A stretch of 64,000 nt of DNA from assembly GCF_001613795.1 (NCBI RefSeq), contig NZ_LPVZ01000020.1, positions 1,302,001 through 1,366,000 on the forward strand. Reading direction: 5' to 3'. This document shows positions 1-8,550 of this stretch, piece after piece; position 1 is the first letter of the stretch; the number at the start of each line of letters is the position of its first letter. Source of the stretch: Thalassospira sp. MCCC 1A01148 (lineage in GTDB: Bacteria > Pseudomonadota > Alphaproteobacteria > Rhodospirillales > Thalassospiraceae). The position numbers and the translations under genes are program-made. The notes under the pieces are model-generated. The model saw only the letters and a list, made by a program, of their open reading frames with translations, did not search any database and was not told the DNA's origin.

Positions 1-2
1 CG

Positions 3-452
3 CAGATCGAAAAAACATCGGCCGCCGTGGTCGAGAAAATGGCGATCGAGGGGCTGGACTGGAATGTCTGCTATCAAAGCCGGGTGGGCCCGATGGAATG
101 GATCGGCCCATCGACCGAGGACGAGATCGAGCGTGCTGGTGCGCAAAACAAGGCAATTGTCGTTGTGCCGATTGCCTTTGTGACCGAGCATTCGGAAACC
201 CTGGTCGAACTCGACATCGAATATGGCGAACTGGCGCATGAAAAACATGTGCCGGTCTATGAGCGTGTCCGCACGGTTTGTTCCCATCCGAAATTCATCA
301 ACGGACTTGTTTCGGTTGTAAAACAAACCCAGGACGAGCTTGATGACAAGGGCCCCGATGACTACACGGTCGAAACGCGTGGCTGGTGGTGCCCGGATGA
401 ACATTCCTGTGCCGTGGCCAAGCAACCCGCCCTCAAACCCGCCGGGGTCTAG
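3..452 (+). CDS. hemH: Ferrochelatase, C-terminal part (5' end outside window)
   Basis: The reading frame is open from the window edge, so the N-terminal half is missing. The residues CYQSRVGPMEWIGPST followed by VVVPIAFVTEHSETLVELD match the C-terminal half of proteobacterial ferrochelatase, which inserts ferrous iron into protoporphyrin IX in the last step of heme synthesis; the His and Glu of the EHSETL stretch belong to the active-site region. hemJ follows about 160 bases downstream on the same strand, so two consecutive late heme steps are together. Confidence 0.93.
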   Translation, partial: QIEKTSAAVVEKMAIEGLDWNVCYQSRVGPMEWIGPSTEDEIERAGAQNKAIVVVPIAFVTEHSETLVELDIEYGELAHEKHVPVYERVRTVCSHPKFINGLVSVVKQTQDELDDKGPDDYTVETRGWWCPDEHSCAVAKQPALKPAGV

Positions 453-487
453 ATCCCGGCCAGGGGTCTGGATCACAGTGATAACGC

Positions 488-523
488 CAATCGGGCCGGT
501 TCTGTTTTTGAATCGGCCTGATT
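488..523 (+). terminator. Possible hairpin terminator after hemH
   Basis: AATCGGGCCG pairs with CGGCCTGATT (one G-T wobble) around a T-rich loop, 35 bases after the hemH stop. There is no clear U-run after it, so it may only attenuate reading into hemJ. Confidence 0.35.
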
Positions 524-610
524 GCTGTTAAGGTCTGGAAAATTTCAAAAATCTGCCGCTAACGCGGAAAACCAGCCCGATTGTGATCGCCACATCCAGA
601 GAAGAGAGAC

Positions 611-1039
611 ATGGATACCTACAGCATTATCAAATCCCTGCATGTCATCAGCATGATCGCCTGGATGGCGGGTCTTCTGTATTTGCCCAGGCTTTATGTC
701 TATCACTGTGAAGTGGAACCGGGATCAGAAGCCAGCGAGAAGTTCAAGGTGATGGAACGCCGATTGCTGCGTGCGATCATGAACCCGGCAATGATCGCGA
801 CGTGGATTTTTGGCGGCTATCTGATCCATGCGGCCGGTGTCATGACCGAAGGCTGGTTCCACGTTAAACTGCTTTGTGTGGTTCTGTTGACCGCATCACA
901 TATGATGATGGCGCGTTATCGCCGCGCGTTCGAGGCGGATGCCAACACGAAATCGCAGAAATTCTATCGTATTTTCAATGAAGTACCGACGATCCTGATG
1001 ATTATTGTCGTCTTCATGGTGATCGCACGGCCCTTCTGA
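611..1039 (+). CDS. hemJ: Protoporphyrinogen IX oxidase HemJ
   Basis: A 142-residue membrane protein with about four hydrophobic helices. HemJ oxidises protoporphyrinogen IX to protoporphyrin IX, just before ferrochelatase. The family signature is visible: His11 in the first helix (SLHVISMIAWMAGLLYLPRL), then a second helical pair with GWFHVKL and a His-rich ASHMMMARYRR end. The start has an AGAGAAGAGAG ribosome binding site. Its position directly after hemH supports the assignment; this is the non-homologous form of the enzyme common in alphaproteobacteria. Confidence 0.93.
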   Translation: MDTYSIIKSLHVISMIAWMAGLLYLPRLYVYHCEVEPGSEASEKFKVMERRLLRAIMNPAMIATWIFGGYLIHAAGVMTEGWFHVKLLCVVLLTASHMMMARYRRAFEADANTKSQKFYRIFNEVPTILMIIVVFMVIARPF

Positions 1040-1105
1040 TCGCACGCCCTTCTGATCGTGAGTGCCTGGCGGGCCACCCGCAAAAAAACGTTTCGATTTT
1101 AAAAT

Positions 1106-1135
1106 AAAAAGGCCGCCAAACTGGCGGCCTTTCTT
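1106..1135. terminator. Bidirectional terminator between hemJ and secB
   Basis: GGCCGCC (1111-1117) and GGCGGCC (1123-1129) form a 7-bp stem, flanked by an A-run on the left and a T-run on the right, so it can end transcripts of both converging genes. Confidence 0.8.
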
Positions 1136-1180
1136 TTATACCGTTTTGGTATCGAACCAAAAACTGGGATGTGGGGTCAA

Positions 1181-1678
1181 TCAGGCGTTTCCAGCCGGCT
1201 GACCTTCCATCTTTTTGGCGAATTTCTTGCGGAAAAGATCAGCAAAATCAATCTGCTGCATCATCAGCGGCGGGAAGCCACCGTCTGCGGTCAGGTCTGA
1301 GACGATCTTGCGGACATACGGGAACAGCAGGCGCGGGACTTCGATCATCAGCACCGGCAGGCGGTGTTCGTCAGACACATTGAGCGTCACGACACAACCA
1401 TACTGAAGTTCGGCAATGAAGGCCACCTTGTCGCCAACGTCGGCTTTGACATTGATCTTGATGGTGACTTCGTGAAGTTTCTGGTCCTGAGTGGTGCGGG
1501 CCTCGACATCAACATCGATATTGATTTTCGGCTGCTGCTGCAGGGCAACGCTTTCCGGTGCGTTCGGGTTTTCGAACGACAGATCCTTGATGTACTGGGT
1601 ATGGATCGTGATCGGGTTTGCCGGCTGCTGCTGTTGGTCTGCAGCGCCTTCTGCACCGGTGGTATTCTCGTCGGCCAT
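1181..1678 (-). CDS. secB: Protein-export chaperone SecB
   Basis: A 165-residue acidic cytoplasmic chaperone that keeps preproteins unfolded and hands them to SecA. The conserved core is present: QYIKDLSFENPN, the LHEVTIKINVKA strand, and PRLLFPYVRKIVSDLTADGGFPPLMMQQIDF, which is the typical SecB signature near the C-terminus. The first ~20 residues are a Gln/Ala-rich tail common in alphaproteobacterial SecB. It converges on hemJ and is transcribed alone. Confidence 0.97.
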   Translation of the reverse strand: MADENTTGAEGAADQQQQPANPITIHTQYIKDLSFENPNAPESVALQQQPKINIDVDVEARTTQDQKLHEVTIKINVKADVGDKVAFIAELQYGCVVTLNVSDEHRLPVLMIEVPRLLFPYVRKIVSDLTADGGFPPLMMQQIDFADLFRKKFAKKMEGQPAGNA

Positions 1679-1903
1679 TAAAGTCTAGCTCCCTTACAGG
1701 TCATTTGGTCTTGATCAGAAAAAAGCTTTCAGCTTCGTCATCAGACCTTGCTGAAATGCTTGTTACTGACGCCGCCTCATCGCGGCAGATGAATTGGACT
1801 TGTTGGCCTAGCACGTCTGACAAAGACGGGCAAGCCAATCAGAGGGCGCGCAAAGCCCTTATTTCTGCGGGTTTGCCTGATGTAATCAGCGACAAGAGCG
1901 CCG

Positions 1904-1943
1904 AAAACAAAGAAGGTTGACCGAACATCTCGGCCAACCTTCT
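1904..1943 (-). terminator. Terminator of fxsA
   Basis: AGAAGGTTG (1911-1919) pairs with CAACCTTCT (1935-1943), with an inner CCGA/TCGG stem. On the minus strand the hairpin is followed by TTGTTTT, 24 bases past the fxsA stop. Confidence 0.75.
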
Positions 1944-1966
1944 GATTTTGTGATTTTCCTGTGAAT

Positions 1967-2605
1967 TCAGCGCGTCTCGTTATGTGTTTCGTCCTTGGGC
2001 GGCAAATTGCGCGGCGTTTCCGACGTGTCATCAGATCCGGTGTCGTTGGAAGGATCACGGGAGGGATCATGCGGGCTGACATCTTCGAAATCGCCATCAA
2101 TGATTGGTCCCGATCCGCGTGACCGCGATCCTGCCGCACCGCCTGGCCCTGCACCGCCGGATGGGCCACGGCCCGGACCATGTGGGCCACCGGGTCCACG
2201 CGGTCCGCCATCAAAGCCGCCACCCCCGAAATTGGTGCGGATATTGCCCGACTGGACCAGCTTCATGATCACTTTGGCCCCGATCAGCTGGCGCAGCGGC
2301 GGGACAAGCAACAGGAAGCCGAAGGTATCGGTGACAAAGCCCGGGGTCAGCAACAGGACACCAGCCACCAGAATGCAGATACCGTCAAACATTGCCCCGA
2401 TGGGCATTTCGCCCTGATCCATCTGGCTTTGTGCCTTGGCCAGGGTTTGCAAACCCTGGGCGCGCATCAGCGATGTCCCGATGATGGCCGTCAGAACAAC
2501 CACGCCAATGGTCGGCCACAGCCCGATCAGTTCGCCGGCCTGAATAAAGACCGCGATCTCGATGATCGGCATGGCGACGAATATCGCGAGAAAGTAAAAG
2601 CCCAT
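1967..2605 (-). CDS. fxsA: FxsA family membrane protein
   Basis: A 212-residue protein with the FxsA domain over residues 1-130: helices MGFYFLAIFVAMPIIEIAVF, the IGLWPTIGVVVLTAIIGTSL stretch and a C-terminal hydrophobic pair (VAGVLLLTPGFVTD). FxsA is an inner-membrane protein first known in E. coli for relieving phage T7 exclusion; its normal role is unclear. Residues ~130-165 are very Gly/Pro-rich, then an acidic tail. It is divergent from timA, an arrangement common in alphaproteobacteria. Confidence 0.92.
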   Translation of the reverse strand: MGFYFLAIFVAMPIIEIAVFIQAGELIGLWPTIGVVVLTAIIGTSLMRAQGLQTLAKAQSQMDQGEMPIGAMFDGICILVAGVLLLTPGFVTDTFGFLLLVPPLRQLIGAKVIMKLVQSGNIRTNFGGGGFDGGPRGPGGPHGPGRGPSGGAGPGGAAGSRSRGSGPIIDGDFEDVSPHDPSRDPSNDTGSDDTSETPRNLPPKDETHNETR

Positions 2606-2976
2606 TTTTTCTCCGTTTACTGGCGATGTCCTGGCACAGCCGAACGTAAATATGACACCATCACATCTTATTTACGCTCCAAGCTGACGTCTTGGGGAAA
2701 CTATTGCAGAAAACAACTTGGATTTCAGTGATTTCTCATTAATCTGCAGACTTGTCGTCTATGGTGATGGTCGGGACGCTAAAACGACAACGCGACAAAA
2801 ATGCGGCAGATTGCCAGGCATGCCCAGATGTCTGCTGCGGCAAAGGGTGAAGATGATCACATCTGTGGTCGCGATCACCGGTTGCCCTTGCATTTGGTTA
2901 AGTTCATACCATCTCTCGACAACGGTTGTGATATAAGTGCAACCTGTTTGAAACCACTAGGATCAAGAGACCGGTC
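2606..2976. other. 371-bp divergent control region between fxsA and timA
   Basis: No convincing gene is present. Short open frames here have no ribosome binding site and no recognisable product. The region must hold the promoters of both divergent genes, but I cannot single out boxes with confidence. Confidence 0.6.
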
Positions 2977-3672
2977 TTGCAGTATTTCGATATATTCTTA
3001 TTCGCTCTGATTGCTGTTTTTCTTGTGCTGCGTCTGCGCGGCGTATTGGGCCGGCGCACCGGCAATGAAAAACAGGGGCCGACCGACATCTTTGGCCGTC
3101 AGTCCCATGACAATGAGGGCCAGAAAGACGCGGCACCCCAGACCGATAATGTTTATCGTCTGCCGGATTCCGGTAACGATCAGGACGACGCAAATGTTCC
3201 GTCGGGTACTTTTGCGACCCTGCAGGAGATTCAAAAACACGATCCGAATTTCACCCAGCAGGATTTCCTGAATGGCGCGCGCATGGCGTTCGAAATGATC
3301 GTCGAATACTTCGCCAAGGGCGACAAGGACGGCTTGAATCCGTTGCTTTCGGCCGAGGTTTACAAGAATTTCGCCGCCGCCATCGATGCCCGTGCCGAAA
3401 AGGGCGAGCACGAGGAAACCACCCTGGTGGGTATCAAGAGCGCGTCCATTCATGATGCCAGCCTTGAAGGCCGCACCGCCTATGTCACGGTGAAATTCGT
3501 GTCCGAGGAAGTCTCGGTCATCCGCAATGCCGAAGGCGACGTGGTTGATGGCGACCCCAATCAGGTGGTCGAGGCCGAAGACCTTTGGACATTCGCGCGC
3601 AATATCGAAAGCCGCGATCCGAACTGGCAGCTTGTGGCGACCGAAACCCCGGAAGAAGAAACCGCCGATTAA
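2977..3672 (+). CDS. timA: Tim44-like domain protein TimA
   Basis: A 231-residue protein starting at TTG. Residues 1-20 form a membrane anchor (FDIFLFALIAVFLVLRLRGV), residues ~30-70 a polar linker, and residues ~90-220 a Tim44/TIM44-like domain (NGARMAFEMIVEYFAKGDKD, then DLWTFARNI and DPNWQLVATE). This is the bacterial relative of the mitochondrial Tim44 C-terminal domain; its bacterial role is thought to be membrane-associated but is not settled. It lies between fxsA and mltA, the usual alphaproteobacterial order. Confidence 0.93.
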   Translation: MQYFDIFLFALIAVFLVLRLRGVLGRRTGNEKQGPTDIFGRQSHDNEGQKDAAPQTDNVYRLPDSGNDQDDANVPSGTFATLQEIQKHDPNFTQQDFLNGARMAFEMIVEYFAKGDKDGLNPLLSAEVYKNFAAAIDARAEKGEHEETTLVGIKSASIHDASLEGRTAYVTVKFVSEEVSVIRNAEGDVVDGDPNQVVEAEDLWTFARNIESRDPNWQLVATETPEEETAD

Positions 3673-3700
3673 CGCGGGTTTCGCAAAGACCGAACATATC

Positions 3701-3733
3701 AAAGGCGATCCGATAAACCGGGTCGCCTTTTTT
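3701..3733 (+). terminator. Terminator after timA
   Basis: AAAGGCGA (3701-3708) pairs with TCGCCTTT (3723-3730), followed by further Ts. It separates timA from mltA. Confidence 0.75.
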
Positions 3734-3856
3734 CATGTCCGCATGGTAACGCGCGCGCAATTATCGGCTTGTTAAGCATGTCAGGGGCAAAATCGGGTTT
3801 TCGTAAAGCCGTTGCAAAAACGGTGTCGTTTGCCTTGCTTATTGACGAGTTTCATC

Positions 3857-5137
3857 TTGAAAAGACGACTGGTTTTATCGCGCAGCCTGTCCCTGATTTC
3901 CGTACTGGTGGGTGCGGGGGCGGCATTGATCTGGATGTTCTGGCCCCAAATCACCGGACAGATCGAACCACCGGCCGAGGTTGAAGACAAACTGACCCTG
4001 CGCCCGGCGAGCTTTGCCGACCTGGATGGCTGGCAGCGCGATGATATGCGCCCGTCCATCCGCGCCTTTGCCCGGTCGTGCAAGGCGATGCTCAGGCGTG
4101 ATGATGACCGTGGGGTTGGCCCAGACCCGCGCATGGGAACCATCGGCCAGTGGCGCGACCTGTGTCAGACCGCGGTGGAGCTTGATGTTGAAAACCTTCG
4201 CAAGGAAGACGCGCGCGCCTTCTTTGAAAGCGGTTTCAGGCCCTATCTCAGCGGTAATAACGATACGGCGGAGGGCCTGTTTACGGGGTATTACGAGCCG
4301 GAATTGCAGGGCCAGCTGACCAGGGGCGGGGCCTATCAGACGCCGCTTTATCTTAAGCCTGAAGACATGGTGTCGATTGATCTGGGCGATTTTCGCGAAG
4401 ATCTGAAAGGCACGAAACTGGTCGGGCGCATATCGGGCGATTCCGTGAAACCCTATTACGACCGGGCCGCGATCGAGCAAGGCGCGCTTTCCGACCGTGA
4501 TCTTGAACTGGTTTGGGTCGATGATGCTGTCGATGCCTTTTTCCTGCAAATTCAGGGGTCTGGCCGGGTGGTACTGCCCGATGAAAGCGTGCTTCGGGTG
4601 GGGTATGCCGCGACCAATGGGCACCCCTATTTTGCCATTGGGCGCGAACTGATCGCGCGGGGGGTATTAACGCGCGAAACCGTTTCGCTGCAATCGATCC
4701 GCAAATGGCTGCATGACAATCCCGATGAAGCCGATACGGTGATGAATACCAACGCATCCTATGTGTTTTTCCAGCCGCTTCGCGTTGATCCGACTGACCC
4801 CGAAGCCGGTCCGCTGGGATCGCAGGGGGTACCGCTGGAACCCGGACGGTCATTGGCGGTGGACCGGCGTTTCCACGCCATGGGCGTGCCTGTGTGGCTT
4901 GAAACCCTTGATCCGATGAATGCGGACCGCACATTCCGCCGCCTGATGATTGCCCAGGATACCGGCGGGGCCATTCGCGGGCCCGTGCGCGGGGACATCT
5001 TCTTTGGTCCGGGCGAGGACGCGGCCCTTTATGCCGGGCATATGAACCGGCAGGGCCAGAAATATGTGCTGTTGCCCAACACCATCAATCCGGCAGACTG
5101 GCAGGATGCGAATGGCAAGACGGGGGACAGTTCATGA
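3857..5137 (+). CDS. mltA: Membrane-bound lytic murein transglycosylase A
   Basis: MltA cleaves glycan strands of peptidoglycan to 1,6-anhydromuropeptides. The chosen TTG start gives MKRRLVLSRSLSLISVLVG, a basic then hydrophobic signal or anchor; an in-frame TTG at 3812 is the longer alternative. The MltA domain includes FTGYYEPELQG and AFFLQIQGSGRV. The C-terminal 3D domain carries AQDTGGAIRGPVRGDIFFG, with the catalytic Asp. There is no lipobox Cys, unlike E. coli MltA, so it is probably anchored by the N-terminal helix. The stop overlaps the next start (ATGA). Confidence 0.95.
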   Translation: MKRRLVLSRSLSLISVLVGAGAALIWMFWPQITGQIEPPAEVEDKLTLRPASFADLDGWQRDDMRPSIRAFARSCKAMLRRDDDRGVGPDPRMGTIGQWRDLCQTAVELDVENLRKEDARAFFESGFRPYLSGNNDTAEGLFTGYYEPELQGQLTRGGAYQTPLYLKPEDMVSIDLGDFREDLKGTKLVGRISGDSVKPYYDRAAIEQGALSDRDLELVWVDDAVDAFFLQIQGSGRVVLPDESVLRVGYAATNGHPYFAIGRELIARGVLTRETVSLQSIRKWLHDNPDEADTVMNTNASYVFFQPLRVDPTDPEAGPLGSQGVPLEPGRSLAVDRRFHAMGVPVWLETLDPMNADRTFRRLMIAQDTGGAIRGPVRGDIFFGPGEDAALYAGHMNRQGQKYVLLPNTINPADWQDANGKTGDSS

Positions 5138-5499
5138 TCCGTCATATCGTCCTTTTGCAGATTCCAAACCACACCGACCCGTCCGAGGTCGAGACCATGA
5201 TCCGCCAACTTGAACAGGCCGCCCTTGCCGTGCCGGGAACGGTGGCCTTTTGTGGCGGGGCGAAGCTGCCGGGAAGCTGGATGGGTCAGGGATTTACCCA
5301 TGCGGTGAATATCGATTTTGTCGATGAGGCAGCGCGCGATGCCTATCTTGCCGAACTTGATCGTGACCGGGTGGGCGGCAGGTTGTCGGAGATGACCGAA
5401 GGCGGCCTTGGTGGCATCCTTATCATGAACATCAATATCGATAATATCAGCACGCCGCAAAAGGGTTCGGACAAAAAGCCGGAACTGCGCTGGGAATAG
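5134..5499 (+). CDS. Dabb (stress-responsive A/B barrel) family protein
   Basis: A 121-residue protein whose start overlaps the mltA stop by four bases, so it is translationally coupled. MIRHIVLLQI at the start and GFTHAVNIDFVDEAARDAYL in the middle are the strands and helix typical of Dabb dimeric ferredoxin-like barrels. No enzyme activity can be inferred. In many relatives the position after mltA is taken by an Smr-domain gene (recalled), so this neighbour is less usual. Confidence 0.8.
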   Translation: MIRHIVLLQIPNHTDPSEVETMIRQLEQAALAVPGTVAFCGGAKLPGSWMGQGFTHAVNIDFVDEAARDAYLAELDRDRVGGRLSEMTEGGLGGILIMNINIDNISTPQKGSDKKPELRWE

Positions 5500-5530
5500 A
5501 ATATATCATTATAGATCATATCAAATGACC

Positions 5531-5704
5531 TTACATTGATGATACTGCCGGTTTTTTGCGTGAAAAATGTTTCATTAGCTTTCCGCCAAAGACATTGATT
5601 AGCAAACCCGCCATGACCAGAATCGCTGCGATGATTTTGATCGGGCCGAGATCCTCGTTCAGAACAAGTGTGGCGCAAAGAAAAACACCGGACAGCTTGG
5701 CCAT
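5531..5704 (-). pseudogene. C-terminal remnant of an EamA/DMT-family transporter
   Basis: The minus strand reads through about 57 codons ending in TAA. From residue ~6 it looks like the last helix-turn-helix of a drug/metabolite exporter: CATLVLNEDLGPIKIIAAIL, then LVMAGLLINVFGG and a basic tail. A full EamA protein has ten helices (about 300 residues), so most is missing. The upstream end runs into the rlmN terminator hairpin, and no ribosome binding site precedes the first ATG. I read this as a decayed fragment, not a working gene. Confidence 0.6.
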
Positions 5705-5711
5705 CCGGTGT
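5681..5711 (-). terminator. Terminator of rlmN
   Basis: ACACCGGA (5685-5692) pairs with TCCGGTGT (5704-5711). On the minus strand the hairpin is followed by a run of five Ts, 33 bases past the rlmN stop. It also overlaps the front edge of the EamA remnant. Confidence 0.85.
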
Positions 5712-5743
5712 TGATCAATATCGGGTCGACGTTAGTGCCAGAC

Positions 5744-7000
5744 TTACTGGGCGGCGACGATGCCTTCGTTGCCGGCATCAGATTTGCCACAACCACCTGC
5801 GTCACCGGTGCTGCCAACGCGTGATTTGCGCTGACGCTGGCTTTCGGATTTGAGCTGACCACAGGCGGCAAGAATATCGCGGCCGCGCGGCCAGCGGATC
5901 GGCGCTTCGTAGCCGTTATCAAGCAAGACTTGCGCGAACTTCTTGATATCGTTGGTCGGCGTGCATTCGTAATCCGAACCCGGCCATTTGTTGAACGGGA
6001 TCAGGTTGAACTTGCAGTGAACACCTTTGACCAGCTTGGCCAGGGCACGTGCATGTTCGGGTTTGTCATTCACGCCCTTGAGCATGACATATTCCATGGT
6101 GATCGGACGCGCATTGGACATGCCCGGATAGTTCCGGCAGGCATCCATCAGTTCCTTGAGCGGGTATTTCTTGTTGATCGGCATGATTTCGTTGCGCAGA
6201 TCATCATCAGGCGCATGCAGCGAAATCGCCAGACCAACACCAAGATCCTCGCCACAACGCACGATTTCCGGCACCACGCCAGAGGTCGACAGCGTAATAC
6301 GGCGGCGCGAGATCGAAATACCTTCGCCGTCCATGGCAATGCGCAGGGCATCGCGGACGTTTTCATAGTTAAACAGCGGCTCGCCCATGCCCATCATGAC
6401 GATGTTCGACAGACGGCGGATGCCATTGGCCGGGGTCGGCCATTCGCCGTAGCTGTCACGTGCGACCATGAACTGGCTGATGATTTCACCCGGTGTCAGG
6501 TTGCGCACCAGAAGCTGGGTGCCGGTGTGGCAGAACTTGCAGGTCAGCGTGCAGCCAACCTGCGATGAAATGCACACAGCACCGCGATCTTCGTTGCGAT
6601 CGGGGATATAGACCGTCTCGGCCTCGTTGCCGTCATGGAATTTCATCAGCCATTTATGGGTGTCATCGGTGCTTTTCTGATCGGCTGTCAGAAGCGGGCG
6701 ACCGACATAGAAATCCTGTGAAAGGCGATCACGCAGCTTTTTGGAAATGTTGGTCATGTCCTCGATGTCAGTGACACCGCGGTTATAGATCCAGTTCCAG
6801 AGCTGTTTGACGCGGAATTTGCTTTCACCCATGCCGGCCATGATTTCGGTCAGCTCTTCGCGGGTGATGCCCACAAGATCACGACGGCCGTCGGCAGCCT
6901 GCCCATTGGCGGCGCGCGAAACGAAGTCGGACAGCGATGGCCCATCCTGCGTCGCAGGGGCATCGGTCTGGGGTGCGTTTTCGGTCAGGACGTCGGTCAT
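5744..7000 (-). CDS. rlmN: Dual-specificity 23S rRNA A2503 / tRNA A37 C2-methyltransferase RlmN
   Basis: A 418-residue radical-SAM enzyme that methylates C2 of A2503 in 23S rRNA and A37 in some tRNAs. The Fe-S ligands are Cys150, Cys154 and Cys157 (GCTLTCKFC); Cys143 and Cys380 (ILAACGQL) occupy the two places of the methyl-relay cysteines. [13 protein letters not shown] and [10 protein letters not shown] are further family motifs. The protein has a ~40-residue N-terminal and ~35-residue C-terminal extension. It is followed by its own terminator. Confidence 0.97.
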   Translation of the reverse strand: MTDVLTENAPQTDAPATQDGPSLSDFVSRAANGQAADGRRDLVGITREELTEIMAGMGESKFRVKQLWNWIYNRGVTDIEDMTNISKKLRDRLSQDFYVGRPLLTADQKSTDDTHKWLMKFHDGNEAETVYIPDRNEDRGAVCISSQVGCTLTCKFCHTGTQLLVRNLTPGEIISQFMVARDSYGEWPTPANGIRRLSNIVMMGMGEPLFNYENVRDALRIAMDGEGISISRRRITLSTSGVVPEIVRCGEDLGVGLAISLHAPDDDLRNEIMPINKKYPLKELMDACRNYPGMSNARPITMEYVMLKGVNDKPEHARALAKLVKGVHCKFNLIPFNKWPGSDYECTPTNDIKKFAQVLLDNGYEAPIRWPRGRDILAACGQLKSESQRQRKSRVGSTGDAGGCGKSDAGNEGIVAAQ

Positions 7001-7102
7001 CCCGGGCTCTCTCTTTTGTGTTTTGTGGGTTTGCCGGACGGTTTTTGGACCGTCTCTTTCTGGCGTCCGCGGGACTATACCAGAAATGATGCAAAAATGC
7101 TT

Positions 7103-7123
7103 GGCCCCGCATATAGCGGGGCC
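7103..7123 (-). terminator. Hairpin downstream of the IalB-like gene
   Basis: GGCCCCGC (7103-7110) and GCGGGGCC (7116-7123) make an 8-bp GC stem. On the minus strand it is followed by AAGCATTTTT, about 110 bases past the IalB-like stop and just before the rlmN start region. Confidence 0.55.
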
Positions 7124-7232
7124 GGGTCGAATTAGAAACGATAAATTTCACATTGCTGCTATCACAGCAGTGCAGTCACGGTTGCAAAGCGGGCTGTGAC
7201 CGCCCCACCTGCCGGTTTGATCAGCGATATGA

Positions 7233-7796
7233 TCAGTTGACCGGCTTGGTGTTGCAAGCCTTTGAAATCGCGTTATAGGCGGCGGTAAAGCCCGACAGAG
7301 AATAGGTGTCGGTGGTCTTGGTCCCGCGCGAGGAATAGCCAACCACAACCATGGTCGAGCCTGCCTTCATCGAACTGACCAGCTTGCGGTCTTCTTCGCT
7401 GTTTACGGCCCAGGCGGAATCCTCGTGGGTGAACAGCTTGAATTTCTTGGAATCGATTCGAAGATCCACATCGCTACCCGATTTGTAGGTATAGCCGGTA
7501 ATGAAGCTGACTTCATTGAGCAGTTTCAGGGCCGGACGATGGGTGACCATCACATAGATTTTGCCGCGTTGGGTATAGTCGCCTTTGGCCGAGGTCGGCT
7601 GGCTGCCCATATAGCAGACTTTCTGGCCGTCTTCGGAATAGGTATAGGCTTCCCACTTGCCATAGACGTCAATCAACTGCGGGGAGTTTTGTGCCTGTGC
7701 ATCACCGGTCGGCAGACCAAGGGCAAGCAGGCAGGCAATGGCGCCAAATACGGCGGCAAACGAATTTCTGACGAAACGATGGGCGTGTTTTTTCAT
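7233..7796 (-). CDS. IalB-like (invasion-associated locus B) secreted protein
   Basis: A 187-residue exported protein. The signal peptide runs to about residue 36 (FGAIACLLALGLPTGDAQAQ). The mature part resembles IalB-family proteins of alphaproteobacteria: WEAYTYSEDGQKVCYMGSQPT near the start, VMVTHRP and a late AYNAISKACNTK, with the two Cys probably disulfide-bonded. The family is named from Bartonella but is widespread in free-living bacteria; its function is unknown. It appears monocistronic. Confidence 0.82.
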   Translation of the reverse strand: MKKHAHRFVRNSFAAVFGAIACLLALGLPTGDAQAQNSPQLIDVYGKWEAYTYSEDGQKVCYMGSQPTSAKGDYTQRGKIYVMVTHRPALKLLNEVSFITGYTYKSGSDVDLRIDSKKFKLFTHEDSAWAVNSEEDRKLVSSMKAGSTMVVVGYSSRGTKTTDTYSLSGFTAAYNAISKACNTKPVN

Positions 7797-7828
7797 GAGG
7801 TCGCGTATCGTGTCTGAAGTTTCGGGAT

Positions 7829-7844
7829 CGGTCCGGTGGGACCG
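7829..7844. promoter_or_regulatory. Inverted repeat in the leader of the IalB-like gene
   Basis: CGGTCC (7829-7834) and GGACCG (7839-7844) form a perfect 6-bp inverted repeat, ending about 30 bases before the start codon on the minus strand. It could be an operator or leader hairpin. Confidence 0.35.
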
Positions 7845-7998
7845 CGTTTGGACGTAATAAATCCAACGGATATGGCAAATTTATGAGGCTCGTTTTCCGA
7901 GATTGCCGCCAAAAGGTAAAGATTAAACCAAGGAATGCTGCCAACCGCCTATTCGGGCGGATTTTTTAGAAAGTTTTTCATCTGCCATTTTCCAGGAA

Positions 7999-8023
7999 CC
8001 GGCAAAGCCGGCCCTGATCAGGG
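7999..8023 (-). terminator. Double palindrome after the lipoprotein gene
   Basis: CCGGC/GCCGG (7999-8011) and the perfect palindrome CCCTGATCAGGG (8012-8023) lie immediately after the lipoprotein stop codon. There is no strong U-run, so termination is uncertain. Confidence 0.4.
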
Positions 8024-8025
8024 TC

Positions 8026-8538
8026 CTAGCCGCGCGCCAGATTCATTTTGACCACCTGATCAAGGCAGTCCTGCACCGAGATCGGCTGATTTCCCCGACG
8101 CATGCGGGCCAGCATGTGGCGCAGTTCACGCGGTGCGCCTTCGGTTTCGGGGGCGAAGAAGGCATCAAAGGAACATTGATCCGAGCGGTACTGCCAGACG
8201 CGTATTTCACCTTCGCCGCGGACCATTTCCGGGACACCGATTTTGGTTTCGAATTCCTGTTCGGAAAGTCCCTTGAGCGTTGCGCTGGGGATCGGTTTGA
8301 ACGGAATGGCTGCACTTCTGCGTGTTCGGGAATTTTCCGGTTTCTGGCGGGTCTCAGGTCGGGTCGTGGTGACATTGCCCTTCGCATCAAGTTGCCCGTA
8401 ACTGGCATTTGTCGAACCCGGCGGCACGGACGCCCCGCCACAGGCAACCAGCCCCATGGCCATCACGGCCAAAAGCAAAATCACCCCGAAAGGACGGGTG
8501 ATGTCCGATCGGGGTGTGTTTTGGGTCAGTTCAACCAT
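8026..8538 (-). CDS. Putative outer-membrane lipoprotein of unknown function
   Basis: The chosen ATG gives MVELTQ; a TTG nine bases upstream is in frame. Residues ~17-33 are hydrophobic and end in a lipobox, GLVACGG, so the protein is probably lipid-modified and membrane-attached. The mature part has a low-complexity linker, then LKGLSEQEFETKIGVPEMVR and VWQYRSDQCSFDAFF, similar to unnamed alphaproteobacterial lipoproteins with an SmpA/BamE-like small domain. It starts right after the bactofilin stop, so the two are likely co-expressed. Confidence 0.72.
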   Translation of the reverse strand: MVELTQNTPRSDITRPFGVILLLAVMAMGLVACGGASVPPGSTNASYGQLDAKGNVTTTRPETRQKPENSRTRRSAAIPFKPIPSATLKGLSEQEFETKIGVPEMVRGEGEIRVWQYRSDQCSFDAFFAPETEGAPRELRHMLARMRRGNQPISVQDCLDQVVKMNLARG

Positions 8539-8550
8539 GCGCAGCAAAGA

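Noticed and set aside
2718-2936. 72-codon plus-strand reading frame in the fxsA-timA gap
   Set aside because: No ribosome binding site, overlaps other short frames, and codon use is unlike the neighbours; kept as non-coding control region.
5702-5704. ATG of the EamA fragment as a real start of a small membrane protein
   Set aside because: It lies in the loop of the rlmN terminator and has no ribosome binding site, and the fragment begins in the middle of a transporter domain.
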